From contig NZ_JAGIQA010000033.1 of NCBI RefSeq assembly GCF_017814975.1, forward strand, positions 1-64,000: a stretch of DNA of 64,000 nucleotides, in the 5' to 3' direction. Position numbers and translations under genes: made by a program. This document shows, one piece after another, positions 29,444-37,892 of this stretch. This DNA is from Cupriavidus consociatus. Lineage in GTDB: Bacteria; Pseudomonadota; Gammaproteobacteria; Burkholderiales; Burkholderiaceae. The notes under the pieces were generated by a model. That model saw nothing but the letters and a program-made list of their open reading frames with translations. It was not told the DNA's origin and ran no database searches. Every line of letters starts with the position of its first letter. The stretch's first letter is position 1.

Positions 29444-31216
29444 ATGCATCGTGACCGTATGCGCATAGGCATCTGGGGCGGCATGGCATTGGCGGCGATC
29501 GCGCTGTCCGTGTGGCTCGCCTATGCCATGGCGTTGCGCGCCGGCCTCGAGCAGTTGCGCGTCGCCGGCCAACATCGGCTAGATGTCGTCGCCGCGCGAC
29601 TGGACGGCGAACTGTCCCGCTTCGATTACCTGCCCTCGCTACTTGAGTCCACCACGGATGTCTTCGAATTGCTTTCCCGGCCCGACGACGCGTCGCTCAA
29701 GCAGCACGTCAGCCGCTACCTGCAAGGCATCACCGCGACCGCAGGTGCCGACAACCTGTACGTCACACAGCGCTCCGGCATGACCCTTGCCGCCGCAGAC
29801 TGGAACCAGCCGGGTACGCCGGTAGGCGCGGATCTGTCGTTCCGCCCGTATATGCGGGATGCGCTGGAACACGGGCAGGGTCGCTTCTACGGCGTGGGGT
29901 TTACTTCCGGACGCCCCGGCTACTACCTCGCCTTTGCCCTGCGGCAGGACGGCGTGCAGCGCGGCGTCGCCACCGTCAAGGTCAACCTTGACGCAGTGGA
30001 ACGGAACTGGGTCCAGATCCCGGGCAAAGTACTTGTGGTGGACGCCCGCGACGTCGTGATCCTGGCCTCGCTGCCGCAGTGGAGATTGCGTCCGCTGGCG
30101 CCGTTGACGGCAGCCATGCTGGCCGAGGCCGCACGCGCGCGCACCTATGGCAAGTCGGACCTGATGCCGCTGGACTGGCAGGTCCGCTCCCGGTTGGACC
30201 AGCATACCACCCGCGTACGCCTGGACAGCGTGGAGTACCTTGCGTCCGAACGCACAGTCAACCACGGCCTGTGGCGAATCGTGCTGCTGGACGACGAACT
30301 GCCGGCGCGCACCCTCGCCCGCAACGCCGCCATCGGCGCGCTGCTGGCCGGCATGGTGTTTTTTTTGCTGATCCTGGTGGTAGCACAGCGCCGGCGAGCC
30401 GCCCAGCAGCAAATGGCGGCGCAGCGCGCGCTGCGTGAGGCGCACGACAGCCTGGAGGGCAAGGTGCTTGAACGGACCGCCGAGTTGCGGGCGCTGCAGA
30501 ACGACCTCGTCCACGCCGGCAAACTGGCTGCACTGGGACAAATGTCCGCCGGGATCGTGCATGAGCTGAACCAACCCCTGGCGGCGATGCGCACGCTGTC
30601 TGACAACGCCGCAGTGCTACTGGACCAAGGGCGACTCGGCGATGCCGCAGGCAACCTGCGCCGCATCGCCAACCTGATCGGGCGCGTGGCCCGACTCACC
30701 CAGCAGCTCAAGGCCTTTGCCCACAAGACCCAGGCGCCCCTGCGGCCGGTCGCGGTGCGCCAGGTGATCCAGGACGCGTTGTTTGTGGTGACCGCCCGCT
30801 TGCGCGAGCTCGATATCAACGTCGACGTCGCGGCAACGAACGACGATTTTTGCGTCCTGGCCGACGAGCCCCGGCTGGAACAGGTCCTGGTCAACCTGCT
30901 GGGCAACGCCGCCGATGCATTGTCGGGTGCCGCCGTGCGAAAACTGGAAATCGGCCTGGCCCAATGCGAAGGCCAATGCGTACTAACCATCCGCGACTCG
31001 GGACCAGGCATTCATCCGGACGTGCTGCCGCGGCTGTTCGAGCCGTTCGTGACGACCAAGCCCGCCGGCAAGGGTCTCGGACTCGGCCTGATGATCTCGG
31101 CGCATATCGTGCGCGAGTTCGGTGGCCGCCTGTATGCCAAAAACCTGGCGCCTGGGGGCGCCGAATTCGTCGTCGAACTACCGCTTGCGCCGCCGACCCA
31201 AGGGGAACATCAATGA
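29444..31216 (+). CDS. dctB: DctB-like sensor histidine kinase
   Basis: 590 aa. Two membrane helices (about 8-28 and 290-312) enclose a periplasmic PDC/Cache sensor domain, the C4-dicarboxylate-sensing layout of DctB. A coiled coil follows, then the kinase core with phospho-His in GIVHELNQPLAAMRTL, the N box NLLGNAADAL and the G boxes DSGPGIHPDVLPRLF and GLGLGLMISAHIV. I chose ATG 29444, preceded by GGAG, since the frame upstream to 29258 encodes nothing recognisable. Its stop overlaps the dctD start (ATGA). Confidence 0.88.
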   Translation: MHRDRMRIGIWGGMALAAIALSVWLAYAMALRAGLEQLRVAGQHRLDVVAARLDGELSRFDYLPSLLESTTDVFELLSRPDDASLKQHVSRYLQGITATAGADNLYVTQRSGMTLAAADWNQPGTPVGADLSFRPYMRDALEHGQGRFYGVGFTSGRPGYYLAFALRQDGVQRGVATVKVNLDAVERNWVQIPGKVLVVDARDVVILASLPQWRLRPLAPLTAAMLAEAARARTYGKSDLMPLDWQVRSRLDQHTTRVRLDSVEYLASERTVNHGLWRIVLLDDELPARTLARNAAIGALLAGMVFFLLILVVAQRRRAAQQQMAAQRALREAHDSLEGKVLERTAELRALQNDLVHAGKLAALGQMSAGIVHELNQPLAAMRTLSDNAAVLLDQGRLGDAAGNLRRIANLIGRVARLTQQLKAFAHKTQAPLRPVAVRQVIQDALFVVTARLRELDINVDVAATNDDFCVLADEPRLEQVLVNLLGNAADALSGAAVRKLEIGLAQCEGQCVLTIRDSGPGIHPDVLPRLFEPFVTTKPAGKGLGLGLMISAHIVREFGGRLYAKNLAPGGAEFVVELPLAPPTQGEHQ

Positions 31217-32571
31217 GCGACACCCATCCCATCCGCGTAATTTTCGTCGAGGACGAAGAGGATGTGCTGATCGGCAGTTCGCAGGCGCTCGAACTCGCTG
31301 GCTTCACTGTCGACGGGTTCGCCTCCGTAGAGCAGGCGCGCGCCAGCGTCAGCCTGGGTGTGCCTGCCGTAGTGGTATGCGACGTCAGGCTGCCGGGCAT
31401 GACCGGCGTGTCCTGGCTGAGCGAGCTTCAGGGCGTTGACGCCGACCTGCCCGTCATCCTGATGACCGGCCATGGCGACATCTCCATGGCCGTGCGGGCC
31501 ATGCGCCAGGGAGCCTACGACTTTATCGAGAAGCCGTGCTCATCCGACCATCTGGTGTCCGTGGTCAGGCGGGCTGCCGACCGGCGCAAGCTGAGCCTGG
31601 AGGTGCGGGGCCTGCGCGAGCAACTGGAGGGCTGGCGCGGCATCCAGGCGTGCCTGATCGGCCGTTCCGCCCAGATGGAGCGCGTGCGTCGGGCGGTCCG
31701 CGCGCTCGCCGATGCGCCTGCCGACGTGGTGATCTACGGCGAGACCGGGACGGGCAAGGATCTCGTCGCGCGCTGCCTGCACGACCACAGCGCACGGCGC
31801 GCCGCCAATTTTGTGCCGTCGAACTGCGGCGGCCTGCCCGAGTCGCTGGCCGAAAGCGAACTGTTCGGGCACGAGGTGGGATCGTTTACCGGCGCCACAC
31901 GCCGACGCTGCGGCAAGTTTGAGCACGCCCAAGGCGGGACGCTGTTCCTCGATGAAATCGAGAGCATGCCACTATCGGTACAGGTCAAATTCCTGCGCGC
32001 GCTGCAGGAGCGCTCTATCGAGCGCGTGGGATCGAACGAGCCCATCCAGGTCGATTGCCGCGTGATCGCCGCCAGCAAAGAAGATCTGAAGCTCCTCAGC
32101 GAGCAAAAGAAATTTCGCGCCGACCTGTACTATCGCATCGGCGTCGCCTTCATCGACCTGCCACCATTGCGTGAGCGCCGTGAAGATATCCCGCTGCTGT
32201 TCGAGCATCTTATCTTGCAGGCGGCGACGCGCTTTGGCCGTCCGGCGCCCGTGCTCGAGAGTGCCCAGTTCGACCTGCTGCTATCCCATTCATGGCCCGG
32301 CAACGTGCGCGAACTGCGCAACGTGGCAGACCGCTTCGTGCTCGGGCTGCTGTCCGACGACTTCGACCTGCACCACAGCCACGGCGAACGGTGCCATAGC
32401 CTTCCCGACCAACTCGAACAGTTCGAACGTGTCGTTGTCATGGAAGAAATGAAGCGCCACAACTTCGACGTCGCCGCTACCGCGAAAGCGCTTTCCATCC
32501 CCAAGCAGACGTTGTACTCCAAGCTCCGCCGGCTCCATATCGGCTATGACAAGGAGCAGTCGGAAGAGTGA
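31213..32571 (+). CDS. dctD: DctD-like sigma-54-dependent response regulator
   Basis: 452 aa. A receiver domain (1-120, phosphoacceptor Asp in CDVRLPGMTG) is followed by an AAA+ ATPase with Walker A GETGTGKD, the sigma-54-contact loop written GSFTGA instead of GAFTGA, Walker B FLDEIESMP and the arginine-finger region. A Fis-type helix-turn-helix closes the protein (NFDVAATAKALSIPKQTLYSKLRR). It works with the kinase encoded just upstream and should activate -24/-12 promoters such as the one at 10804. That target is inferred. Confidence 0.92.
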   Translation: MSDTHPIRVIFVEDEEDVLIGSSQALELAGFTVDGFASVEQARASVSLGVPAVVVCDVRLPGMTGVSWLSELQGVDADLPVILMTGHGDISMAVRAMRQGAYDFIEKPCSSDHLVSVVRRAADRRKLSLEVRGLREQLEGWRGIQACLIGRSAQMERVRRAVRALADAPADVVIYGETGTGKDLVARCLHDHSARRAANFVPSNCGGLPESLAESELFGHEVGSFTGATRRRCGKFEHAQGGTLFLDEIESMPLSVQVKFLRALQERSIERVGSNEPIQVDCRVIAASKEDLKLLSEQKKFRADLYYRIGVAFIDLPPLRERREDIPLLFEHLILQAATRFGRPAPVLESAQFDLLLSHSWPGNVRELRNVADRFVLGLLSDDFDLHHSHGERCHSLPDQLEQFERVVVMEEMKRHNFDVAATAKALSIPKQTLYSKLRRLHIGYDKEQSEE

Positions 32572-32738
32572 TCGCCGTGCATGAGCCACCGGCTGATGCC
32601 GCCGATCCAAACTGCGAATGCGCGTGATCGCGGGCTCGTCGGCCCGATGCATACACGCGTTCGCGCTCATCCCGCAGGCCCGGCGCAGGCCCGCTGTTCA
32701 GACCCGTCGTTTCAGGTCATTTCCACAGGGTATTTCTC

Positions 32739-33980
32739 ATGCTTTACCAACTCCACGAACTCAAGAGCGCGATGCTGCTGCCCCTTACTGCCCTGGCTCA
32801 GGCATCGTCGCGGACCTTTACCAATCCGCTCAGCCCGCTCTCACTGACGCCCGGTGCCAACAGGCTGGCTGCCGGCTACGAGTTGCTGTACCGCCTCGGC
32901 AAGGACTACAAGAAGCCGGCTTTCGACATCAGGTCGGTGCAATGCCACGGGCGGGAAGTTCCTGTCGTGGAACAGGTCATTGTCGAGAAGCCCTTCTGCC
33001 GATTGCTGCGCTTCAAGCGCTACGCCGATGATGCAACTGCCATCCAGCGGCTCAAGAACGACCCGGTGGTGCTGGTCTGCGCACCGTTGTCCGGCCACCA
33101 TGCCACGCTGCTGCGCGACACCGTCCGGACACTGCTGCAGCACCACAAGGTCTACGTGACAGACTGGGTCGATGCCCGCATGGTGCCGGTAGAAGACGGC
33201 ACCTTCCACCTCGCGGACTATGTCCATTACATCCAGGAATTCATCCGCCACATCGGCGCGGACAACCTGCATGTCATTTCCGTCTGCCAGCCTGCCGTAC
33301 CCGTGCTGGCGGCAATTGCATTGCAGGCATCGGCCGGCGAGACCACACCGCGGACGATGACGATGATGGGTGGACCGATCGACGCGCGCCGCAGCCCCAC
33401 CGCGGTGAACGCGCTGGCGACCGACAAGTCATTCGAATGGTTTGAACACAACGTCATCCATACCGTGCCGGCCAACTATCCAGGGCATGGCCGCAAGGTT
33501 TATCCGGGGTTCCTGCAGCACGCCGGCTTCGTGGCAACGAACCCCGACCGGCACCTGTCGGCGCACTACAACTATTACCGCAATCTTGTAGATGGAGATC
33601 TGGACGACGCGGCGGCACACGAGCGCTTCTACGATGAGTACAACGCCGTGCTCGACATGGCCGCAGAGTATTACCTTGATACGATTCGTGACGTGTTCCA
33701 GGAGTTCCGGCTGGCCAGGGGTAGCTGGGAGATAGCAGGCAAAAAAGTGCGGCCGCAGGACATCAGAGAGGCCGCGCTGCTGACCATCGAAGGCGAACTG
33801 GACGACATCACCGGGGCAGGCCAGACCGCTGCGGCACACGACCTGTGTTCGGGCATTCCCGGCACGCGCAAGCAGCATATCACCGCCGCCGGGTGCGGCC
33901 ACTATGGCATCTTCTCCGGCCGCCGCTGGCGCGAGGAGATCTACCCGCAGCTACGCGCCTTTATCGCCAGCCATGGGTGA
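32739..33980 (+). CDS. phaZ: Intracellular poly(3-hydroxybutyrate) depolymerase
   Basis: 413-aa i-nPHB depolymerase that mobilises native PHB granules. The catalytic cysteine is Cys183 in HVISVCQPAVPVLA, exactly the number reported for PhaZa1 of Cupriavidus necator. The N-terminus MLYQLHELKSAMLLPLTALAQ and the C-terminal ITAAGCGHYGIFSGRRWR with the catalytic His also match that family. No signal peptide, in keeping with action on internal granules. It is separated from dctD by about 170 bp that hold no gene. Confidence 0.94.
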   Translation: MLYQLHELKSAMLLPLTALAQASSRTFTNPLSPLSLTPGANRLAAGYELLYRLGKDYKKPAFDIRSVQCHGREVPVVEQVIVEKPFCRLLRFKRYADDATAIQRLKNDPVVLVCAPLSGHHATLLRDTVRTLLQHHKVYVTDWVDARMVPVEDGTFHLADYVHYIQEFIRHIGADNLHVISVCQPAVPVLAAIALQASAGETTPRTMTMMGGPIDARRSPTAVNALATDKSFEWFEHNVIHTVPANYPGHGRKVYPGFLQHAGFVATNPDRHLSAHYNYYRNLVDGDLDDAAAHERFYDEYNAVLDMAAEYYLDTIRDVFQEFRLARGSWEIAGKKVRPQDIREAALLTIEGELDDITGAGQTAAAHDLCSGIPGTRKQHITAAGCGHYGIFSGRRWREEIYPQLRAFIASHG

Positions 33981-34052
33981 AAGCCTGGATCAGGATCCGG
34001 GAATGCCGCGTTGCCACTATGGTGATAAGGCACTCCTTCTAGCACTACTGCA

Positions 34053-34176
34053 GTTCAAATAAGCATTGTCGTCCTGGCGAAGGCGGCAACCGAGTGACTT
34101 ATCCCGAAGGGACGTGAAAGACGCTGAATTCCCGCCTTCGCTGGAATGACGGACGCTGTTCAAATCATATTTGAAC
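34053..34176. repeat. MITE-like inverted-repeat element
   Basis: The segment is bounded by GTTCAAAT (34053-34060) and ATTTGAAC (34169-34176). The right end is itself a palindrome (GTTCAAAT CAT ATTTGAAC, 34158-34176). Inside, GCGAAGGCGG (34077-34086) pairs perfectly with CCGCCTTCGC (34132-34141). It lies in a non-coding gap between phaZ and the next cluster and is less GC-rich than its surroundings. It looks like a miniature mobile or REP-type element. Only one copy is seen here. Confidence 0.55.
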
Positions 34177-34217
34177 GGCATTATCCATATAGCACTGCCT
34201 GTTGTCGGGCACAAAGC

Positions 34218-34247
34218 AGAAGGACGGAGGCGAGGCTCCGTCCTTCT
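34218..34247 (-). terminator. Strong hairpin ending the minus-strand binding-protein/symporter cluster
   Basis: AGAAGGACGGAG and CTCCGTCCTTCT form a perfect 12-bp stem with a 6-nt loop, 20 bp past the stop of the binding-protein gene. On the minus strand it is followed by GCTTTGT, a modest U-tract. Confidence 0.75.
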
Positions 34248-34266
34248 GTCACGGTTGTTCACCAGG

Positions 34267-35199
34267 CTATTCCGCCCGTTCCGGCATGGCGCGAATCAAC
34301 TCCTCGAGCTGCGCGCTCATGGGCAAGCCGAGCCGCTCGCCAGTGGGCAGCTTCATCACGAACCACTGCCTATACAGGCGTTCCAACTCGCGCGACGCCG
34401 CCAGCTCACGCAATGTCCTCTCCACCACAGCTGCGAACTGCGGATCACCTTTGCGATACATGATCCCGTACGGATCGTAGGAGAGAAAATCGGAGGTCAC
34501 CCTGAACTTGCCGCGCTCCGGACTGCCGCTGAGCAGGCCATGCAGCAGTACGTCGTCTCCCGCATAGGCATCCGCGCCACCCTGCTGCAAGACCCGGAAT
34601 GCGTCGGCATGCTCGCGCGCCCGGATGATCTTCAGTTGCAGGTCGAAGCGCTCGGACAGCCGTTCCAGCGCCGCCACGTTCGTGGTGCCGCCAGTGGCCA
34701 CGACGTGTTTCCCTTTCAGGTCGCGCAATGTATTGATCGGCGAGTTCCTCGGCACCATCAGCTTGGTCCCGGCAACAAAGATCACGGGGGAGAATGCCAC
34801 ACGTTGCATGCGCTCTGCATTACGCGTCGTCGAGCCGCATTCCAGGTCGACCTTGCCCGACGTGACGGCGTCAAAGCGGGTCTCGGAGGTCACCGGCAGC
34901 CATTGGATACTCACCTCGCGGCCCACCTCGGCGGCCGCGGCCTCCACGATGGCACGGCAGATATCGATGGAGTATCCGATGGGGTTGCCGGACCTGCCGA
35001 GATAGGAGAACGGCAAGGACGATTCCCGGTAGCCGATCGTCAGGCTGCCGCCTTCCTTTGCCTTCTTCAGCGCGCCGGAGAGTTCCCCCGGCTGCTGTGC
35101 GGACGCCTGGGCGGCGGAGAGCATCGCGCACAACGCCATCAGGGCGCAGTTCACGGCATAGCGACGCAGGCTATGCAGGGGGGATGGATTCAAGAGCAT
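34267..35199 (-). CDS. Amino-acid ABC-transporter periplasmic binding protein (GltI-like)
   Basis: 310 aa with a signal peptide (about 1-35, ending ASAQQ) and the family-3 solute-binding fold: LTIGYRESSLPFSYLG, GYSIDICRAIVEA, DLECGSTTRNAERMQRVAFS. The closest type is the glutamate/aspartate binding protein GltI. No ABC permease or ATPase gene is next to it, so it is an orphan that must borrow a transporter or act as a sensor. It is the last gene of the minus-strand cluster, 56 bp after the symporter. GAGGAGG precedes its start. Confidence 0.85.
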   Translation of the reverse strand: MLLNPSPLHSLRRYAVNCALMALCAMLSAAQASAQQPGELSGALKKAKEGGSLTIGYRESSLPFSYLGRSGNPIGYSIDICRAIVEAAAAEVGREVSIQWLPVTSETRFDAVTSGKVDLECGSTTRNAERMQRVAFSPVIFVAGTKLMVPRNSPINTLRDLKGKHVVATGGTTNVAALERLSERFDLQLKIIRAREHADAFRVLQQGGADAYAGDDVLLHGLLSGSPERGKFRVTSDFLSYDPYGIMYRKGDPQFAAVVERTLRELAASRELERLYRQWFVMKLPTGERLGLPMSAQLEELIRAMPERAE

Positions 35200-35255
35200 T
35201 GGCCCTCCTCATTGATCATTCGCGCAATGACAGCATAGTCCCTGCGGGCGCCCGG

Positions 35256-36569
35256 TCATACCCGGGCGGTGCCTGAATTTCCGAGTTGGACGCCGGCTTG
35301 CGGCGCGCGGCTCGGGCCATCGTGCTCCAGGTCGGATTCCGGTGCGAGCTGCCCTTCCCATTTCGCCACGACCGCAGCGGCGATCGAATTGCCTACGGCA
35401 TTGGTCGCCGAGCGTCCCATGTCGAGGAACTGGTCCACGCCCATGATCAGCAGCAGCCCCGCTTCAGGAATGCCAAACTGGTTCAGCGTCGCGGCAATCA
35501 CCACCAGCGAGGCGCGCGGAACGCCTGCCATGCCCTTGGAGGTCAGCATCAGCAGCAGCAACATGGTGATCTGGGTGCTGACCGGCAGATGGATGTCATA
35601 AGCTTGCGCAATGAACAGCACGGCAAACGTGCAGTACATCATGGTGCCATCGAGGTTGAACGAATAGCCCATCGGCAGCACGAAGCTGGAAATCTTCCTG
35701 CCGACGCCGAACCGGTCCAGGGCGTCGAGCATCTTGGGATAGGCGGCCTCCGAACTCGCCGTGGAGAACGAAAGCAGGAAGGGCTCGCGGATCAGCCGGA
35801 TCAGCGTGAATACCCGCTTGCCAAGGAAGAACATCCCGGCCAGCACCAGCAGCCCCCACAGCACTGCGAGGCCAAGGTAGAAGCTGCCCATGAACTTGGC
35901 GAAGGTCAGCAGGATGCCCAGCCCCTGCGTGGTGACGGTGGAGGCGATGGCCGCAAACACCGCGAGGGGCGCCATCCACATCACCGCGCCGGTGATCTTG
36001 AGCATCGTCTGCGCCAGGTCATCGATCACGCCAGCCAGCCGCCTCCCGGTTTCACCGAGGGTCGAAAGCGCAGTGCCAAAGAAGATCGAGAACACGACGA
36101 TCTGCAGGATTTCATTGGTTGCCATCGCCTCGGCCACGGATTTCGGCACCAAGTGCGTGATGAAATCCTTGAGCGTAAAGGCATTGGTCTTCAGATTGGT
36201 GGCGGCTCCCACCTCCGGCAGCGGCAGGCCGATATTGACGCCTGGCTGCAGCACCGACGCCAGGATCAGCCCGAGGGAGAGCGAGATGAACGAGGCCACG
36301 ATGAACCAGCCGAGCGCCTTGACGCCGACACGTCCCACCGTGCTTGCATCGCCCATGTGAGCAATGCCTACCACCAGCGTGGAGAACACCAGCGGCGCAA
36401 TGATCATCTTGATCAGCCGCAGGAAGACATCGGTAAAGATCGAGATATAGCCTGCGATCTGCTTCGCGGTCGCGGGATCCGGGAACGCGCGGTGGCAGCT
36501 GTAACCGACGATGACACCGAGGATCATCGCAATGATGATGTAGGTGGTGATTGGACGTTTTTTCTTCAT
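35256..36569 (-). CDS. Dicarboxylate/amino acid:cation symporter (DAACS family)
   Basis: 437-aa carrier with the same architecture as the product encoded at 9321 and many identical blocks, including [37 protein letters not shown] and the C-terminal DQFLDMGRSATNAVGNSIAAAVVAKWEG. The two are clear paralogues. An ideal AAGGAGGAG ribosome site precedes ATG 36569. Lying in the decarboxylase/ATP-grasp cluster, it probably imports the acidic amino acid or dicarboxylate used there, though the substrate is unknown. Confidence 0.88.
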   Translation of the reverse strand: MKKKRPITTYIIIAMILGVIVGYSCHRAFPDPATAKQIAGYISIFTDVFLRLIKMIIAPLVFSTLVVGIAHMGDASTVGRVGVKALGWFIVASFISLSLGLILASVLQPGVNIGLPLPEVGAATNLKTNAFTLKDFITHLVPKSVAEAMATNEILQIVVFSIFFGTALSTLGETGRRLAGVIDDLAQTMLKITGAVMWMAPLAVFAAIASTVTTQGLGILLTFAKFMGSFYLGLAVLWGLLVLAGMFFLGKRVFTLIRLIREPFLLSFSTASSEAAYPKMLDALDRFGVGRKISSFVLPMGYSFNLDGTMMYCTFAVLFIAQAYDIHLPVSTQITMLLLLMLTSKGMAGVPRASLVVIAATLNQFGIPEAGLLLIMGVDQFLDMGRSATNAVGNSIAAAVVAKWEGQLAPESDLEHDGPSRAPQAGVQLGNSGTARV

Positions 36570-36801
36570 GGCTCCTCCTTGGAGTCTCTCTCCAGCCTGC
36601 TATCCGAAGCAGTCATTTCGGAATTTCAGGCGATATCCCCCCGGGGCGCGATCCGAATGGCATCGCACCCTGTTACCGGCGGGCGTGACAGAAAAAATGC
36701 GGCTGGGGCAAGCGGGCTGGCGATGCCCTGCTGCCTTGCGCTTCAACGGAATTCGATCTGCTTGTCGATTTGCTTTTTGTTCGCGGCTACCGCATCAGTC
36801 C

Positions 36802-37866
36802 CTACTGGAAACTGCCTACGTCATCAAGTACCCAGCGGCGCGCCGGCACCGCGGTGTACGGCAGCGCGGAACTCTCCACATCGAACTCGATCATCCTGGC
36901 GCCCGGCACGAAGTGGCTGCACGACTGTCGCCAGGTGGCATCCGGCCATACCATTTCGACCGACCCGTCGCAGGGATGATAGACGGCGCTATACAAAGTG
37001 CCATGTCCGCGCCCGTAAGCGGTCTGGAACAGCGGCGGCCGCAACAGTGCGTGCAGCACTGCCCTGGAGTCATCCGCCTGCCGCACCGCCGCGGCCAGCG
37101 CCTCCTCCCGGACCTCCGCCAGCGTTGCCTTCGCATGCGCAGGCCATTCGACCCCGTGCTGCAGGTTGCTCACTGCCTGCTTGCGCACCACTTCCACCGG
37201 CCGGTCCGGCGTGACGAACACGGTTGCCCACTGTGCGCTGCGGTCAAGCAGGCTCACGGTATAGCTCATATGGACAGGGATGCGCGATAGCATTCCCACC
37301 GCGGCGTCGACGTCCTCCGCAAACTCCAGCACATAGCGCAGCACCAGCGGAATGCCGAATCCATGGCCAACTGTCTTGCGGCCTCCAAACGACAGCGATG
37401 CGGCAAGGCCGCTCTCGTTGATGCCGTCCAGCGCGCCCCACAGGCAATCGCCAACCGCCACCACCCGCCGGCCGTGCCATCGTGACGCAAGCCAGACGCC
37501 CTCCAGCAAGGCCGGAGCGAAGTCGTAGTTGCGCAGCAGCGCCGGCGTCGCGCCCGCTACGTGGTTGCCTGGCAGTGGCAGCCACACCGCCTGGGAACAA
37601 CCGGCGATATAAGGCGGCGGCCCCCACATCGACAGGAAGCGCGCCTCCAGGTCGCCGCCGCCGGCGAGATCGACCAACCGCTCCCAGGTCGGCACCAGTT
37701 CCGGCATATGATCGCGCAGGGCCCGGCGACACATCAGGAAGCCGGGCCGCGCGCGCTCGCCATCGCGCAGATACCATTGCCGGTATCCGGGCCAGAACTG
37801 CCGGAAGATGTTCTGCCATCGCTGCCCGGGCAAGTCCTCGCTGATTGCTTCGAAAGTACAACGCAT
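36802..37866 (-). CDS. C45-type (acyl-CoA:6-APA acyltransferase-like) Ntn hydrolase
   Basis: 354 aa. The motif YIAGCSQAVWLP places the N-terminal nucleophile at Cys90, so the precursor should self-cleave between Gly89 and Cys90, as in isopenicillin N acyltransferase. RNYDFAP about 25 residues on and NESGLAASLSFGG are the expected Ntn-fold signatures. Members hydrolyse or form amide bonds. No signal peptide. It starts 26 bp after the ATP-grasp gene, an obvious operon pair, so one enzyme may make an amide that the other cleaves or transfers. Substrate unknown. Confidence 0.82.
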   Translation of the reverse strand: MRCTFEAISEDLPGQRWQNIFRQFWPGYRQWYLRDGERARPGFLMCRRALRDHMPELVPTWERLVDLAGGGDLEARFLSMWGPPPYIAGCSQAVWLPLPGNHVAGATPALLRNYDFAPALLEGVWLASRWHGRRVVAVGDCLWGALDGINESGLAASLSFGGRKTVGHGFGIPLVLRYVLEFAEDVDAAVGMLSRIPVHMSYTVSLLDRSAQWATVFVTPDRPVEVVRKQAVSNLQHGVEWPAHAKATLAEVREEALAAAVRQADDSRAVLHALLRPPLFQTAYGRGHGTLYSAVYHPCDGSVEMVWPDATWRQSCSHFVPGARMIEFDVESSALPYTAVPARRWVLDDVGSFQ

Positions 37867-37892
37867 GTCGTCTTGCCCTCGCGTGACTGGAC

